A stretch of DNA of 51,179 bases from Saprospiraceae bacterium (GTDB taxonomy: Bacteria > Bacteroidota > Bacteroidia > Chitinophagales > Saprospiraceae). Below the pieces are notes generated by a model. That model saw nothing but the letters and a program-made list of their open reading frames with translations. It made no database searches and was not told the DNA's origin. A program made the position numbers and the translations under genes. The stretch covers positions 1-51,179 of the forward strand of contig JAIBCI010000066.1 of NCBI GenBank assembly GCA_019694255.1, given 5' to 3'. Positions 44,098-51,179 of the stretch are shown piece after piece; position 1 is the stretch's first letter; every line of letters begins with the position of its first letter.

Positions 44098-45756
44098 TTA
44101 TGATAAATGATATTCTGCCTGACTGACGATTTCTGAATATAAAGCATTGAGTCGCTGCATTACAGCACTCCTGTAATTTGGATCATTTGGATTGGCCAGA
44201 AATCCCGTCCAGATGGTGGTCCAGTAACTCTCATCGGGCAAACCGGAGATCAAAAATGATTTGAGGTAATCCAGCGATGTCACAGACAGTGGATAATTGT
44301 ACAGCAACTCAACTGCTTCCTGAACCAACAGACTGGCATCCGAAGGATCTTTTAACGACTTTGTAAAAATGGTAGGATCAGTGTAGTATTTGATTCCGTT
44401 GACATCAAGTCCTGCTTCTGAGAATAAAGTGGCCGCGACATTGTTACGGCTAGCCAGCGTATCCGAATTGATCCAGATCTCGTGATACTGCGGTTTTTGA
44501 TACCAGGGCTGATACCCGGACACGACCGGCGGATCAGCCAGATTGAGCCCCTGATAAGCTGATAAAATAGTTATGCCGGCCCATCCGAAATACTGCTGCT
44601 GAATGTTGCTGGCATCGGGCAGCGCAACCGAAAACTCTTTGAGTAATCCGACCGCATAATCCAAAGGATTCTTAATGACGCAACCAAGATTGGCCTGATC
44701 ATAGAAATGTTCGGACCGCAATAATGTATCAATGACACTCCGGATATTGTAACCACTGTTGCGCAACTGATCCGCCAGCGGCCTGATCACATTTTGTTCA
44801 GCATCACTGCTGATCTCGTAATACACAAAAAACTGATACAGCTTCCTGCACAGAAATCGTGCACATTCCGTATTTGAGGTCAGCATTGTCAGCATTTCAT
44901 CAAGTTCACTCTCTCCTAGAATTGCTGGTCTTGCAGCGATACTTTTGTTACCATAGAAAGAGGAAAAGTCTTTTTTGTTGGCATCATGCATGGTACTGTC
45001 AAAATAGTATCCGATCGGATTCACCAATGGATTGATCCTGTAACCTGTCAGTACCCTGGCCGCCGCCTTCACATCATCCTCTGTGTAATGCGAATCAGTC
45101 CCTTTACCGATGGCAAATAATTCTTGTAATTCACGTCCGTAATTTTCATCTGGAGCTGTAGCGCTGTTTTTTTGTCCGTTGAGATAATACAACATCGTGG
45201 GATCCACACTTACCGCGCGAAGCATTTTAGTGAATGAGCCTAGACAATTGTCTCTCAGTAATTTGTAATAATAATAGACGGGTTGTGCTACTGGAATCTG
45301 ATCCAGTTCGATGGCAAAGTGGTTGAACCAGAAAAGGGTCATCTTCTCCACAATCGTCCTTTTCTGGTTGATGATATTGCCGGTCCACCACATTTTCAAA
45401 CTGTCCTTTCGGGATTGATAATACTGTGCGGGGATTTGTGTAAGTACGGGTGCGTTGACCCATGTCTGACCATAGGGTGTCGTCGGATCCGGATCTGCAG
45501 TAGTGCTGTACATATTGAGCGGGGGAGATGGTATGGGATCCAAACCATCATTGAGCAATCCGTTTACGGAGGCTGACATTCCCTGTGAAAGTGCCCAATC
45601 AAGGTCATTCTTCCGGACGCCAAACATGGTTCTACGCAACAAATGCATGGCCTGGGTCCTTGTCCATGGACCGGTATATGGATTCAGGCCTGATTGTGGT
45701 GGTGCTTCCATTGATCTTGAACGGACACCTGCCTGAATAAAATCTCTTCTTTCCAT
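44098..45756 (-). CDS. DUF1800 family protein
   Basis: 552 residues. A Tat-like start (MERRDFIQAG) and the DUF1800 markers TRTQAMHLLRRTMFGVRKNDLD, KMTLFWFNHFAI and DENYGRELQELFAIG are present. The family is always exported and of unknown function. It is the first gene of the DUF1800-DUF1501 unit, and a TAACTTTA element (45775-45782) lies upstream. Confidence 0.88.
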   Translation of the reverse strand: MERRDFIQAGVRSRSMEAPPQSGLNPYTGPWTRTQAMHLLRRTMFGVRKNDLDWALSQGMSASVNGLLNDGLDPIPSPPLNMYSTTADPDPTTPYGQTWVNAPVLTQIPAQYYQSRKDSLKMWWTGNIINQKRTIVEKMTLFWFNHFAIELDQIPVAQPVYYYYKLLRDNCLGSFTKMLRAVSVDPTMLYYLNGQKNSATAPDENYGRELQELFAIGKGTDSHYTEDDVKAAARVLTGYRINPLVNPIGYYFDSTMHDANKKDFSSFYGNKSIAARPAILGESELDEMLTMLTSNTECARFLCRKLYQFFVYYEISSDAEQNVIRPLADQLRNSGYNIRSVIDTLLRSEHFYDQANLGCVIKNPLDYAVGLLKEFSVALPDASNIQQQYFGWAGITILSAYQGLNLADPPVVSGYQPWYQKPQYHEIWINSDTLASRNNVAATLFSEAGLDVNGIKYYTDPTIFTKSLKDPSDASLLVQEAVELLYNYPLSVTSLDYLKSFLISGLPDESYWTTIWTGFLANPNDPNYRSAVMQRLNALYSEIVSQAEYHLS

Positions 45757-45774
45757 GTTGAAATTATTGAGCAG

Positions 45775-45782
45775 TAAAGTTA
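45775..45782 (-). promoter_or_regulatory. -7 promoter element of the DUF1800-DUF1501 unit
   Basis: The minus strand reads TAACTTTA, a 7/8 match to TAnnTTTG, 18 bases before the ATG at 45756. Confidence 0.35.
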
Positions 45783-46111
45783 ACGGCTATCCGCAAATTT
45801 TATTTGTTTTTTTCGAAGTCGAGAATTATATAAACTTTATTTAGTACTTTATTAATAACTCGGTAACATCTGTACCTAAAGTAAAATTGTGAGAATAATT
45901 TGTATTTTTATAATGCCGCAGAAGGTAATTAAAATGAGTTAGGAATTACCGCACAAATGTATATCTGAAGGTGGATATAATTTTTTCTCATCCGTCTTAA
46001 GTTGCGGGCGACATGTATAATCATACATCCCCATACAAGTACATTTGTAGGTCTATCCTTTGCCAGATAAGTACTTCATTCTGTGAAGAAATTTAGTTTA
46101 CTTAATTTCCC

Positions 46112-46119
46112 TATTTTTA
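46112..46119 (+). promoter_or_regulatory. Near-match -7 element of the omega-amidase gene
   Basis: TATTTTTA matches TAnnTTTG in 7 of 8 positions, 4 bases before the ATG at 46124. An exact TACATTTG at 46040-46047 is the alternative, with a 76-base leader. Confidence 0.3.
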
Positions 46120-46123
46120 CAGC

Positions 46124-46894
46124 ATGGATTCCTTGCGTTTGAGTTTGCTGCAATGGCCCCAGGTCTGGGAAGATCCAGCAAAGACCAGGCAGATCATCGA
46201 TGAAATACTAGTAGAGCTTCCGCCAAGTGATCTCGTCATCCTGCCTGAAATGTGGCCTACAGGGTTTAGCATGAATACACAACTTTTTGCAGAAATCATG
46301 AATGGGCCCACAGTTCAGTGGATGAAGGAACGCGCGGCGAGACATCAGTCAGTGATCACCGGTTCGATGATGATCTTTGAAGAAGGGAATTATTACAACA
46401 GGCTGATTTTCGCGCGACCAGATGGTCATCTCGATACCTATGACAAAAAACACATGTTCGGTCTTGCGGGGGAGGACAAGTATTTCTCACCGGGCAATGA
46501 AAAAAAAATCTTTGAATTCAAAGGTTGGAAAATCTGCCCGATGATATGCTACGACCTGAGGTTTCCGGTCTGGTCACGCAATAAAGAAGATTATGATCTG
46601 CTGCTGTATGTGGCTCAGTTTCCACAAAAAAGAAGCGTGGCCTGGAATAGCCTTTTAAAAGCCCGCGCCATTGAAAATGTCGCTTATTCGGTAGGCGTCA
46701 ATGGCCTCGGGACAGACGGTAACGGCATCATCTATCAGGGGGACTCATCCGTTATTGACTTTGAAGGCAATGTGATACTCCATATGGAGGCTGCAAACGG
46801 GATCAGAACCGCTGAAATAAAACGTGCTCCTCTGGAACTATTCAGGCGGGCTTACCCATTTCTGAAAGACCGGGATAAATTTCATATACCATAA
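46124..46894 (+). CDS. Carbon-nitrogen hydrolase, YafV/omega-amidase type
   Basis: 256-residue nitrilase-superfamily enzyme. The catalytic triad is Glu42 (LPEMWPTGFS), Lys108 (YDKKHMF) and Cys142 (MICYDLRFPVW). This motif context is that of omega-amidases (YafV, NIT2), which hydrolyse 2-oxoglutaramate and similar damaged metabolites. It is cytosolic. It is followed by the NlpC/P60 gene after 49 bases that contain an inverted repeat. Confidence 0.9.
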   Translation: MDSLRLSLLQWPQVWEDPAKTRQIIDEILVELPPSDLVILPEMWPTGFSMNTQLFAEIMNGPTVQWMKERAARHQSVITGSMMIFEEGNYYNRLIFARPDGHLDTYDKKHMFGLAGEDKYFSPGNEKKIFEFKGWKICPMICYDLRFPVWSRNKEDYDLLLYVAQFPQKRSVAWNSLLKARAIENVAYSVGVNGLGTDGNGIIYQGDSSVIDFEGNVILHMEAANGIRTAEIKRAPLELFRRAYPFLKDRDKFHIP

Positions 46895-46912
46895 TATAAC
46901 AATTTGTTATAT
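46894..46912. promoter_or_regulatory. Inverted repeat between the omega-amidase and NlpC/P60 genes
   Basis: ATATAACAA and TTGTTATAT pair perfectly around one central T (19 bases). It starts on the last base of the omega-amidase stop codon and ends 31 bases before the next ATG. The related half-site TTGTTAT occurs again directly at the start (46939-46945). It could be an operator or a weak terminator; no T-run follows. Confidence 0.4.
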
Positions 46913-46943
46913 ATTAGCGTTTTATTTAATATAATAGATTGTT

Positions 46944-47492
46944 ATGACCTTTGCCATACCCAAGTCATGGACTAAATATTTACTCCTTGCCCTAACTGCC
47001 ATGTTCTTTACTTCCTGTGCGACAGGATCTCAGGCTAGCCGCGAACACAAAGTACAGCGCAAAGACAGCGCTGAAGAAAAATGCCTACGGCAACAGGTGG
47101 TTAATTACGCCCGTTTGTATCTGAATAAACCATACCGAAAAGGCGGAAAGGATCAAAAGGGATTCGATTGCAGCGGTTTTGTGGGCTATGTACTGCGCAA
47201 TTACAATATTCCGATGGCCGCATCAGCGCAAGAAATGTATAAAGAAGGTGTTGAAGTAGATATTGAAAAGGTTAAGCCCGGAGATATCGTATTCTTCGGC
47301 GCCCGCAATAGGATGAACCATGTGGGAATCATAACAGAAAGGTCTGGAAAGGCACTCATGATGATACATAGCAGCTCGAGCAGGGGAGTCATTGAAGAAG
47401 ATATTCACAAATCGGATTACTGGCTAAAACGCTTACAAAGTGTCCACAGTCTGATGAGTTATCCAAGACTAAAGGACACTGCGTCGAAATAA
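46944..47492 (+). CDS. NlpC/P60 (C40) peptidase lipoprotein
   Basis: 182 residues. Lipoprotein signal with lipobox FFTSC (Cys25). NlpC/P60 domain (about 50-170) with the catalytic Cys76 (FDCSGFVGY), His126 (NHVGI) and His142 (MMIHSSSS). It cleaves peptidoglycan stem peptides near the envelope. It resembles Spr/MepS in size and layout. Probably its own promoter. Confidence 0.92.
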   Translation: MTFAIPKSWTKYLLLALTAMFFTSCATGSQASREHKVQRKDSAEEKCLRQQVVNYARLYLNKPYRKGGKDQKGFDCSGFVGYVLRNYNIPMAASAQEMYKEGVEVDIEKVKPGDIVFFGARNRMNHVGIITERSGKALMMIHSSSSRGVIEEDIHKSDYWLKRLQSVHSLMSYPRLKDTASK

Positions 47493-47586
47493 ATCTTTTT
47501 ATTTGCAGTCAAAGTTGTGCTTGAATAATTAGGACTTTATTTGTGCTTGTCCTATACAAATTTAAACCAAAGGACCCCTCAGTCGT

Positions 47587-47594
47587 TACATTTG
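47587..47594 (+). promoter_or_regulatory. -7 promoter element of adk
   Basis: TACATTTG, exact TAnnTTTG, 50 bases upstream of the adk ATG. Confidence 0.5.
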
Positions 47595-47644
47595 CGTCGA
47601 AAACGGAATAATCCTAATCCTCCGTTTTTCTTTTTACTCTAATC

Positions 47645-48220
47645 ATGAAGCACATTATTCTTTTTGGCCCTCCGGGCAGCGGCAAGGGCACTCAGGCACA
47701 AAAACTGATTGAAAAATATCGCCTCTATCACATTTCAACCGGCGATCTCTTTCGCGCTGAAATAGCAGCCTCCTCGCCGCTGGGACTACAAGCACAGGAT
47801 TTCATGAACAAAGGAATTCTGGTCCCGGATGAAGTAACCCTTGGAATGTTGCGCAACAAACTCAACAGCCTGAAGGACGTCAACGGAATCATCTATGACG
47901 GCTTTCCCAGAACCATTGCACAGGCAGAAGCACTTGACCACATGCTCAATGAAAACAATGAATGCATCAACGCACTGATTTCGCTGGAAGTCACGGATGA
48001 CGAAATTGTGCACCGCATTATGCTACGCGGCCAGACTTCGGGACGTGCCGATGATCTGGATGAAAGCATCATACGCAAACGCATGGATGAATACAGATCA
48101 AAAACGTCCAGCGTATTCAACTATTACAAACAAATGAATGTCACGCATCAGGTAAAAGGCATCGGTACTGTGGAGGAGATTTTTGACAACCTCTGCGCTG
48201 TGATGGATCGTATTGCGTAA
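47645..48220 (+). CDS. adk: Adenylate kinase
   Basis: 191-residue adenylate kinase. P-loop GPPGSGKGT (8-16), AMP-binding STGDLFRAE and DGFPRT, and LID with GRADDLDES. The LID is the short type without zinc cysteines, common in Bacteroidota. It makes 2 ADP from ATP and AMP. Single gene. Confidence 0.96.
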   Translation: MKHIILFGPPGSGKGTQAQKLIEKYRLYHISTGDLFRAEIAASSPLGLQAQDFMNKGILVPDEVTLGMLRNKLNSLKDVNGIIYDGFPRTIAQAEALDHMLNENNECINALISLEVTDDEIVHRIMLRGQTSGRADDLDESIIRKRMDEYRSKTSSVFNYYKQMNVTHQVKGIGTVEEIFDNLCAVMDRIA

Positions 48221-48710
48221 TTCCTCAATTTCATTTTTATTTTAATACTTACTTGCTTGTGCAGATTCATTCCCTTTGACGGATTTAAGGTCAAATATTA
48301 TACATCACATAAAGACCGTAAACTATAAATCACTTCTATGTGGTTATTGAATCTTTCTTCGATTTAAAAAGATTCCGCCATGACAATGCTGCAACTTACG
48401 TATGATGTATTTGACGTTAGTTGTCTGTGGATCAATCGGGTCAGTAGATTTTCTGTATAAATGAGATAACAGCGGCAATCGCCCCGGCAATCCATTTTAA
48501 CTAATTTCTACCTTCACTGATTTGACAATATCATTTGAGCTGCTTCTATCTTGCCAGATGGTTGAAATACATATATATCATCGTTCGTATGATTTATATT
48601 CAAATGTAGAATGGTCTTGTTTGTACAATAAAATAACGGAATCATCACCTATAGGACCAGCTTTGGATGTTAAACTTTTCTGCTTTTGTGACGTTCATTT
48701 ATCCTATTCC
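48221..48710. other. 490-base intergenic region
   Basis: AT-rich gap between adk and obg. The last 189 bases are open in the obg frame from an upstream start at 48522, but the translation there has no similarity to Obg proteins. TGCTTTTG at 48681-48688 is the best -7 candidate (7/8). No RNA gene is recognised. Confidence 0.5.
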
Positions 48711-49724
48711 ATGGCTGAGCAGAATTTTGTTGATTATGTGAAAATATGTTTTCGCTCCGGAAACGGCGGGGCAGGCAGTAAGCATTTTTTTCGCAGCAAA
48801 CACAATCCTAAAGGAGGCCCGGATGGTGGCGACGGAGGCCGGGGTGGACATATTATTCTCAAAGGCAATGCGCAGATGTGGACGCTGCTGCATTTGAAAT
48901 ACCGCAAACACATTTATGCAAAAAACGGGGTCAATGGCTCAGAGAATAATTGTACCGGTGCCACCGGCGAAGACATTATTGTAGAGGTCCCGCTGGGCAC
49001 CGTCGCAATTGATGCAGAGACTGGCACAAAACATTTTGAAATAACCGAAGACGGTCAGCAGGAAATTCTTCTGGCCGGAGGTCGCGGAGGAAAGGGAAAT
49101 GCCTTTTTTACAAGCGCAACACAACAAGCGCCAGACTTTGCTCAACCCGGCGAGCCGGGTGAAGAATCCTGGAAAATACTGGAACTTAAAATACTCGCGG
49201 ATGTCGGATTGGTAGGCTTCCCCAATGCAGGCAAATCCACATTGCTGTCTGTGATGACGGCTGCCAAACCAGCCATCGGAGATTATGCATTCACCACCGT
49301 TGTCCCAAACCTTGGCATTGTCAAATACCGTGAAAACAGGTCCTTTGTCATGGCAGACATACCCGGAATTATTGAAGATGCACATCTCGGTAAAGGATTG
49401 GGATTACGCTTTCTCAGACACATTGAACGCAATGCCGTCCTGCTTTTCATGATCCCTTGTGACAGTTCGAATATCAAGAATGATTTTGAAATTTTACACA
49501 ACGAACTCTGCGCTTTCAACGAAGAATTAGTGCACAAACCGCGTCTGCTGGCCATTACAAAAATGGATATCGCGGAGCCAGAATGGCAGGAACTTATCAA
49601 AAATGACTTGCCTAAGGATATACCGTACGTTTTTATCTCGGCAGCAGCGCATCGTGGGTTGGATGAACTCAAGGACAAATTATGGTCACTTCTTCATAAT
49701 GAAAAGATTGATCACGCCAAATAA
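48711..49724 (+). CDS. obg: GTPase Obg (CgtA)
   Basis: 337-residue essential ribosome-associated GTPase. The Gly-rich Obg domain (about 1-158, including RSGNGGAGSKHF and GGDGGRGGHI) is followed by a G domain with GFPNAGKST (from about 168), DIPGIIEDAHLGKGLG and TKMD. No C-terminal OCT domain. ATG at 48711 begins the usual MAEQNFVDYVKI; a reading from 48522 would add 63 unrelated residues. It is followed by a nitroreductase gene after 6 bases. Confidence 0.95.
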   Translation: MAEQNFVDYVKICFRSGNGGAGSKHFFRSKHNPKGGPDGGDGGRGGHIILKGNAQMWTLLHLKYRKHIYAKNGVNGSENNCTGATGEDIIVEVPLGTVAIDAETGTKHFEITEDGQQEILLAGGRGGKGNAFFTSATQQAPDFAQPGEPGEESWKILELKILADVGLVGFPNAGKSTLLSVMTAAKPAIGDYAFTTVVPNLGIVKYRENRSFVMADIPGIIEDAHLGKGLGLRFLRHIERNAVLLFMIPCDSSNIKNDFEILHNELCAFNEELVHKPRLLAITKMDIAEPEWQELIKNDLPKDIPYVFISAAAHRGLDELKDKLWSLLHNEKIDHAK

Positions 49725-49730
49725 AATATA

Positions 49731-50312
49731 ATGGATTCAAAAAATATTAAACAGGCAACTGCTCAATATGAACTGCTGCCAGAAATAAAAAATCGTTGGA
49801 GTGCCCGGGCTTTTGATGGTTCTCCACTTTCTGTTACCGAATTGAATACGCTGCTCGAAGCTGCTGCATGGGCGCCCAGCGCCAACAATGAACAACCCTG
49901 GATTTATTACTATGCGCACCGCAATACGGAGGCATTCAAATCCTTATGGGATTGTCTCGTGGAAGGTAACCGTCCATGGACTGCTCAAGCCGCTGTATTG
50001 ATGATTGCTTGTACACGAACAACATTTGAACAGACTGGCAAGCATAACGGCTCTGCAGAACACGATCTCGGATTGGCCAATGCGAATCTCCTTACACAAG
50101 CGACCGGCATGAATATTTACGGACATATCATGGGAGGCTTTGACCGTGCAAAGGCTACCGCACTACTTCAGTTACCGGATAACATCCGACCAATGTATAT
50201 GATCGCGCTTGGCAAATTAGGAGATCCTGCATCGCTCGAAGAACCTTATAAATCAAGAGAGTTGGCCCCCAGATCCCGAAAACCATTGGATGAAATAGTT
50301 ATTGCTATTTGA
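49731..50312 (+). CDS. Nitroreductase family protein
   Basis: 193-residue FMN-dependent nitroreductase. RWSARAFDG near the start and APSANNEQPW are the phosphate/FMN-binding signatures. The GLANANLLTQATGMNIYGH stretch is the flavin-contacting helix. The reductant and substrate cannot be told. It is 6 bases after obg and probably co-transcribed. Confidence 0.9.
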   Translation: MDSKNIKQATAQYELLPEIKNRWSARAFDGSPLSVTELNTLLEAAAWAPSANNEQPWIYYYAHRNTEAFKSLWDCLVEGNRPWTAQAAVLMIACTRTTFEQTGKHNGSAEHDLGLANANLLTQATGMNIYGHIMGGFDRAKATALLQLPDNIRPMYMIALGKLGDPASLEEPYKSRELAPRSRKPLDEIVIAI

Positions 50313-50735
50313 TTTTTTCCATCACTCGATTCTCTCCTATTTAAATTCATTCGTAACATGTTCCATATTGCTCCTATTAATCTCAATTTGGGGAATACTA
50401 TTCATTGGTGATTGTGAAATATTTTGTTTAGCCTGAGTAAGTCAGGTTTTCAAATTATTGATTGGTACATTCAGGCCGGAGGAATCGAATTAATGTTTTA
50501 ATTCCTGCTTGTCGTATGGATTTACGCCGGAGGCCATGATACTTTCTGACTGTCGCGTCAGCTAATTAACCAAACATCGGAATCCATTGCCAATTTTAAG
50601 AATGAATGTAAAAACGTGCCTGTCTGTTAAGATATAGATATGTACTGTTCTATGTTTACCAAATTACCATTTTTTCACCTTGAATTAAATAAAGCTATTT
50701 GAAACGCGATTAATGCAATGGAAATTGAAAAATAT
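50313..50735. other. 423-base intergenic region
   Basis: AT-rich region between convergent genes. It holds an inverted repeat (50487-50504) and a repeated GCCGGAGG (about 50475 and 50528). No gene is recognised. Confidence 0.5.
50487..50504. repeat. AT-rich inverted repeat
   Basis: GAATTAA and TTAATTC pair around TGTT. It is short and may be a terminator remnant or chance. Confidence 0.25.
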
Positions 50736-51074
50736 TTACTTATAAGTAATTAGAATTATTTCACTCGGTAAGCCAACTGGTTCATCATACTTAAATACTT
50801 TTTCTATTCTTCCAAGAGAATCATATTCATAATCTGTGCGATCAATATTAAATTCCAAACTATACTCTTCAATTAAATTTCCTTTTGAATTAAATTTTGA
50901 TGAATAGTGAGTCTTTCTTAAGAGATCATCTACATTTAACAATTGATCTTTTTCATTATATACGGCTTTATAGTGGTCACTTAGCTCGGATTCATTGAAA
51001 TATCGAATTAGTTCAAGGATTTTTCCAGTTTTCGAGACTATTTCAATGCTAGATAATTTTACTGAATTAGGCAT
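50736..51074 (-). CDS. Uncharacterised protein with YD-repeat-like end
   Basis: 112 residues, no signal peptide. The middle and end contain YDSLGRIEKV and SKGNLIEEYSL, resembling single RHS/YD-repeat strands, but too few to call an RHS protein. Its ATG directly abuts the stop codon of the next gene upstream (TAA then ATG). The two may be parts of one larger system; function unknown. Confidence 0.6.
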   Translation of the reverse strand: MPNSVKLSSIEIVSKTGKILELIRYFNESELSDHYKAVYNEKDQLLNVDDLLRKTHYSSKFNSKGNLIEEYSLEFNIDRTDYEYDSLGRIEKVFKYDEPVGLPSEIILITYK

Positions 51075-51179
51075 TTAACTTACTCTAAGCATTTTATAAT
51101 AAGCAGGTTTATGCTTTACCATTCGAATCATTAAGTTGTCGAAAATATCACCATTCATTAAATGCCTATTATATCTGTA
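51075..51179 (-). CDS. C-terminal end of an upstream gene, cut by the window edge
   Basis: The reading frame is open from the window edge for 34 codons and ends in TAA at 51077-51075, which touches the ATG of the 112-residue gene. The visible end reads ...HKPAYYKMLRVS. It is too short to identify. The flush stop-start junction suggests co-transcription with the next gene. Confidence 0.45.
   Translation of the reverse strand, partial: YRYNRHLMNGDIFDNLMIRMVKHKPAYYKMLRVS

Larger units (their letters stand above)
45757..46123. other. 367-base divergent intergenic region
   Basis: AT-rich. It holds the DUF1800 -7 element on the minus strand and, on the plus strand, TACATTTG at 46040-46047 and TATTTTTA at 46112-46119 as alternative -7 elements for the nitrilase gene. 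No RNA gene or terminator is recognised. Confidence 0.5.

Noticed and set aside
48522-48710. 63-residue N-terminal extension of Obg
   Set aside because: Not Obg-like; the ATG at 48711 begins the usual Obg N-terminus.
1-51179. tRNA, rRNA, CRISPR array, transposase or prophage
   Set aside because: I looked in the gaps over 300 bases and saw no cloverleaf-like TPsiC arm, no regular repeats and no integrase or transposase-type protein. A dedicated covariance-model or repeat search was not possible.

Overview
The window is a chromosomal stretch of a Bacteroidota bacterium, probably of the Saprospiria/Chitinophagia type. The lineage call rests on several things seen in the sequence: a TonB-dependent receptor with a carboxypeptidase-regulatory-like N-terminal domain, a GWxTD-domain protein, a DUF5916 barrel protein, a DUF1501/DUF1800 pair, three proteins ending in type IX secretion (T9SS) sorting domains, and repeated use of the Bacteroidota -7 promoter element TAnnTTTG instead of a -10 box. 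The exact genus cannot be given. No rRNA, tRNA, CRISPR array, insertion sequence or prophage was recognised.

Layout. 1-2.9 kb: isolated TonB-dependent receptor with a clear promoter and terminator. 3.0-8.2 kb: lipoprotein/GWxTD pair on the minus strand, diverging from SDR - M1 aminopeptidase - prmA. 8.2-12.3 kb, minus strand: a tight fdx-iscX-kdsC-like-ubiA-maf run, then NADP-isocitrate dehydrogenase. 12.4-18.3 kb: ruvB, a small channel-like membrane protein and a 1316-residue T9SS-secreted Asp-box protein. 18.4-26.1 kb: mixed-strand singles, including a rhamnosidase-like glycosidase, a pentapeptide-repeat membrane protein, a lipoprotein, a GH28 polygalacturonase-like enzyme and a VOC protein. 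26.1-29.7 kb, minus strand: a sulfur/persulfide module (Crp/Fnr regulator, DUF2892 membrane protein, CstB-like persulfide dioxygenase-rhodanese fusion, two single rhodaneses, a second small membrane protein and thioredoxin). 29.8-34.2 kb: five uncharacterised genes, four of them in one minus-strand cluster headed by a zinc-ribbon protein. 34.7-40 kb: tail-less SSB, a T9SS-secreted sialidase-fold protein and a DUF5916 protein. 40.1-42.4 kb: a BlaI/BlaR1-type pair with two operator palindromes. 42.5-45.8 kb: the DUF1800-DUF1501 pair. 46.1-50.3 kb: housekeeping genes (omega-amidase, NlpC/P60 lipoprotein, adk, obg, nitroreductase). 50.7 kb to the end: two abutting uncharacterised genes, the upstream one cut by the window edge.

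The most interesting regulatory signal is in the sulfur module. Two copies of a TGTWAC-N4-GTTACA palindrome sit the same distance, about 42 bases, upstream of the predicted transcription starts of the DUF2892 gene and of the persulfide dioxygenase gene, directly downstream of a Crp/Fnr-family gene whose sensor domain carries a cysteine cluster. This looks like a self-contained sulfur-responsive regulon with class-II activator geometry. A second recurrent signal is that at least five genes have an exact TAnnTTTG ending only 4-6 bases before the ATG, which predicts leaderless mRNAs. A third is the pair of TACGA-N6-TCGTA palindromes around the blaI promoter.
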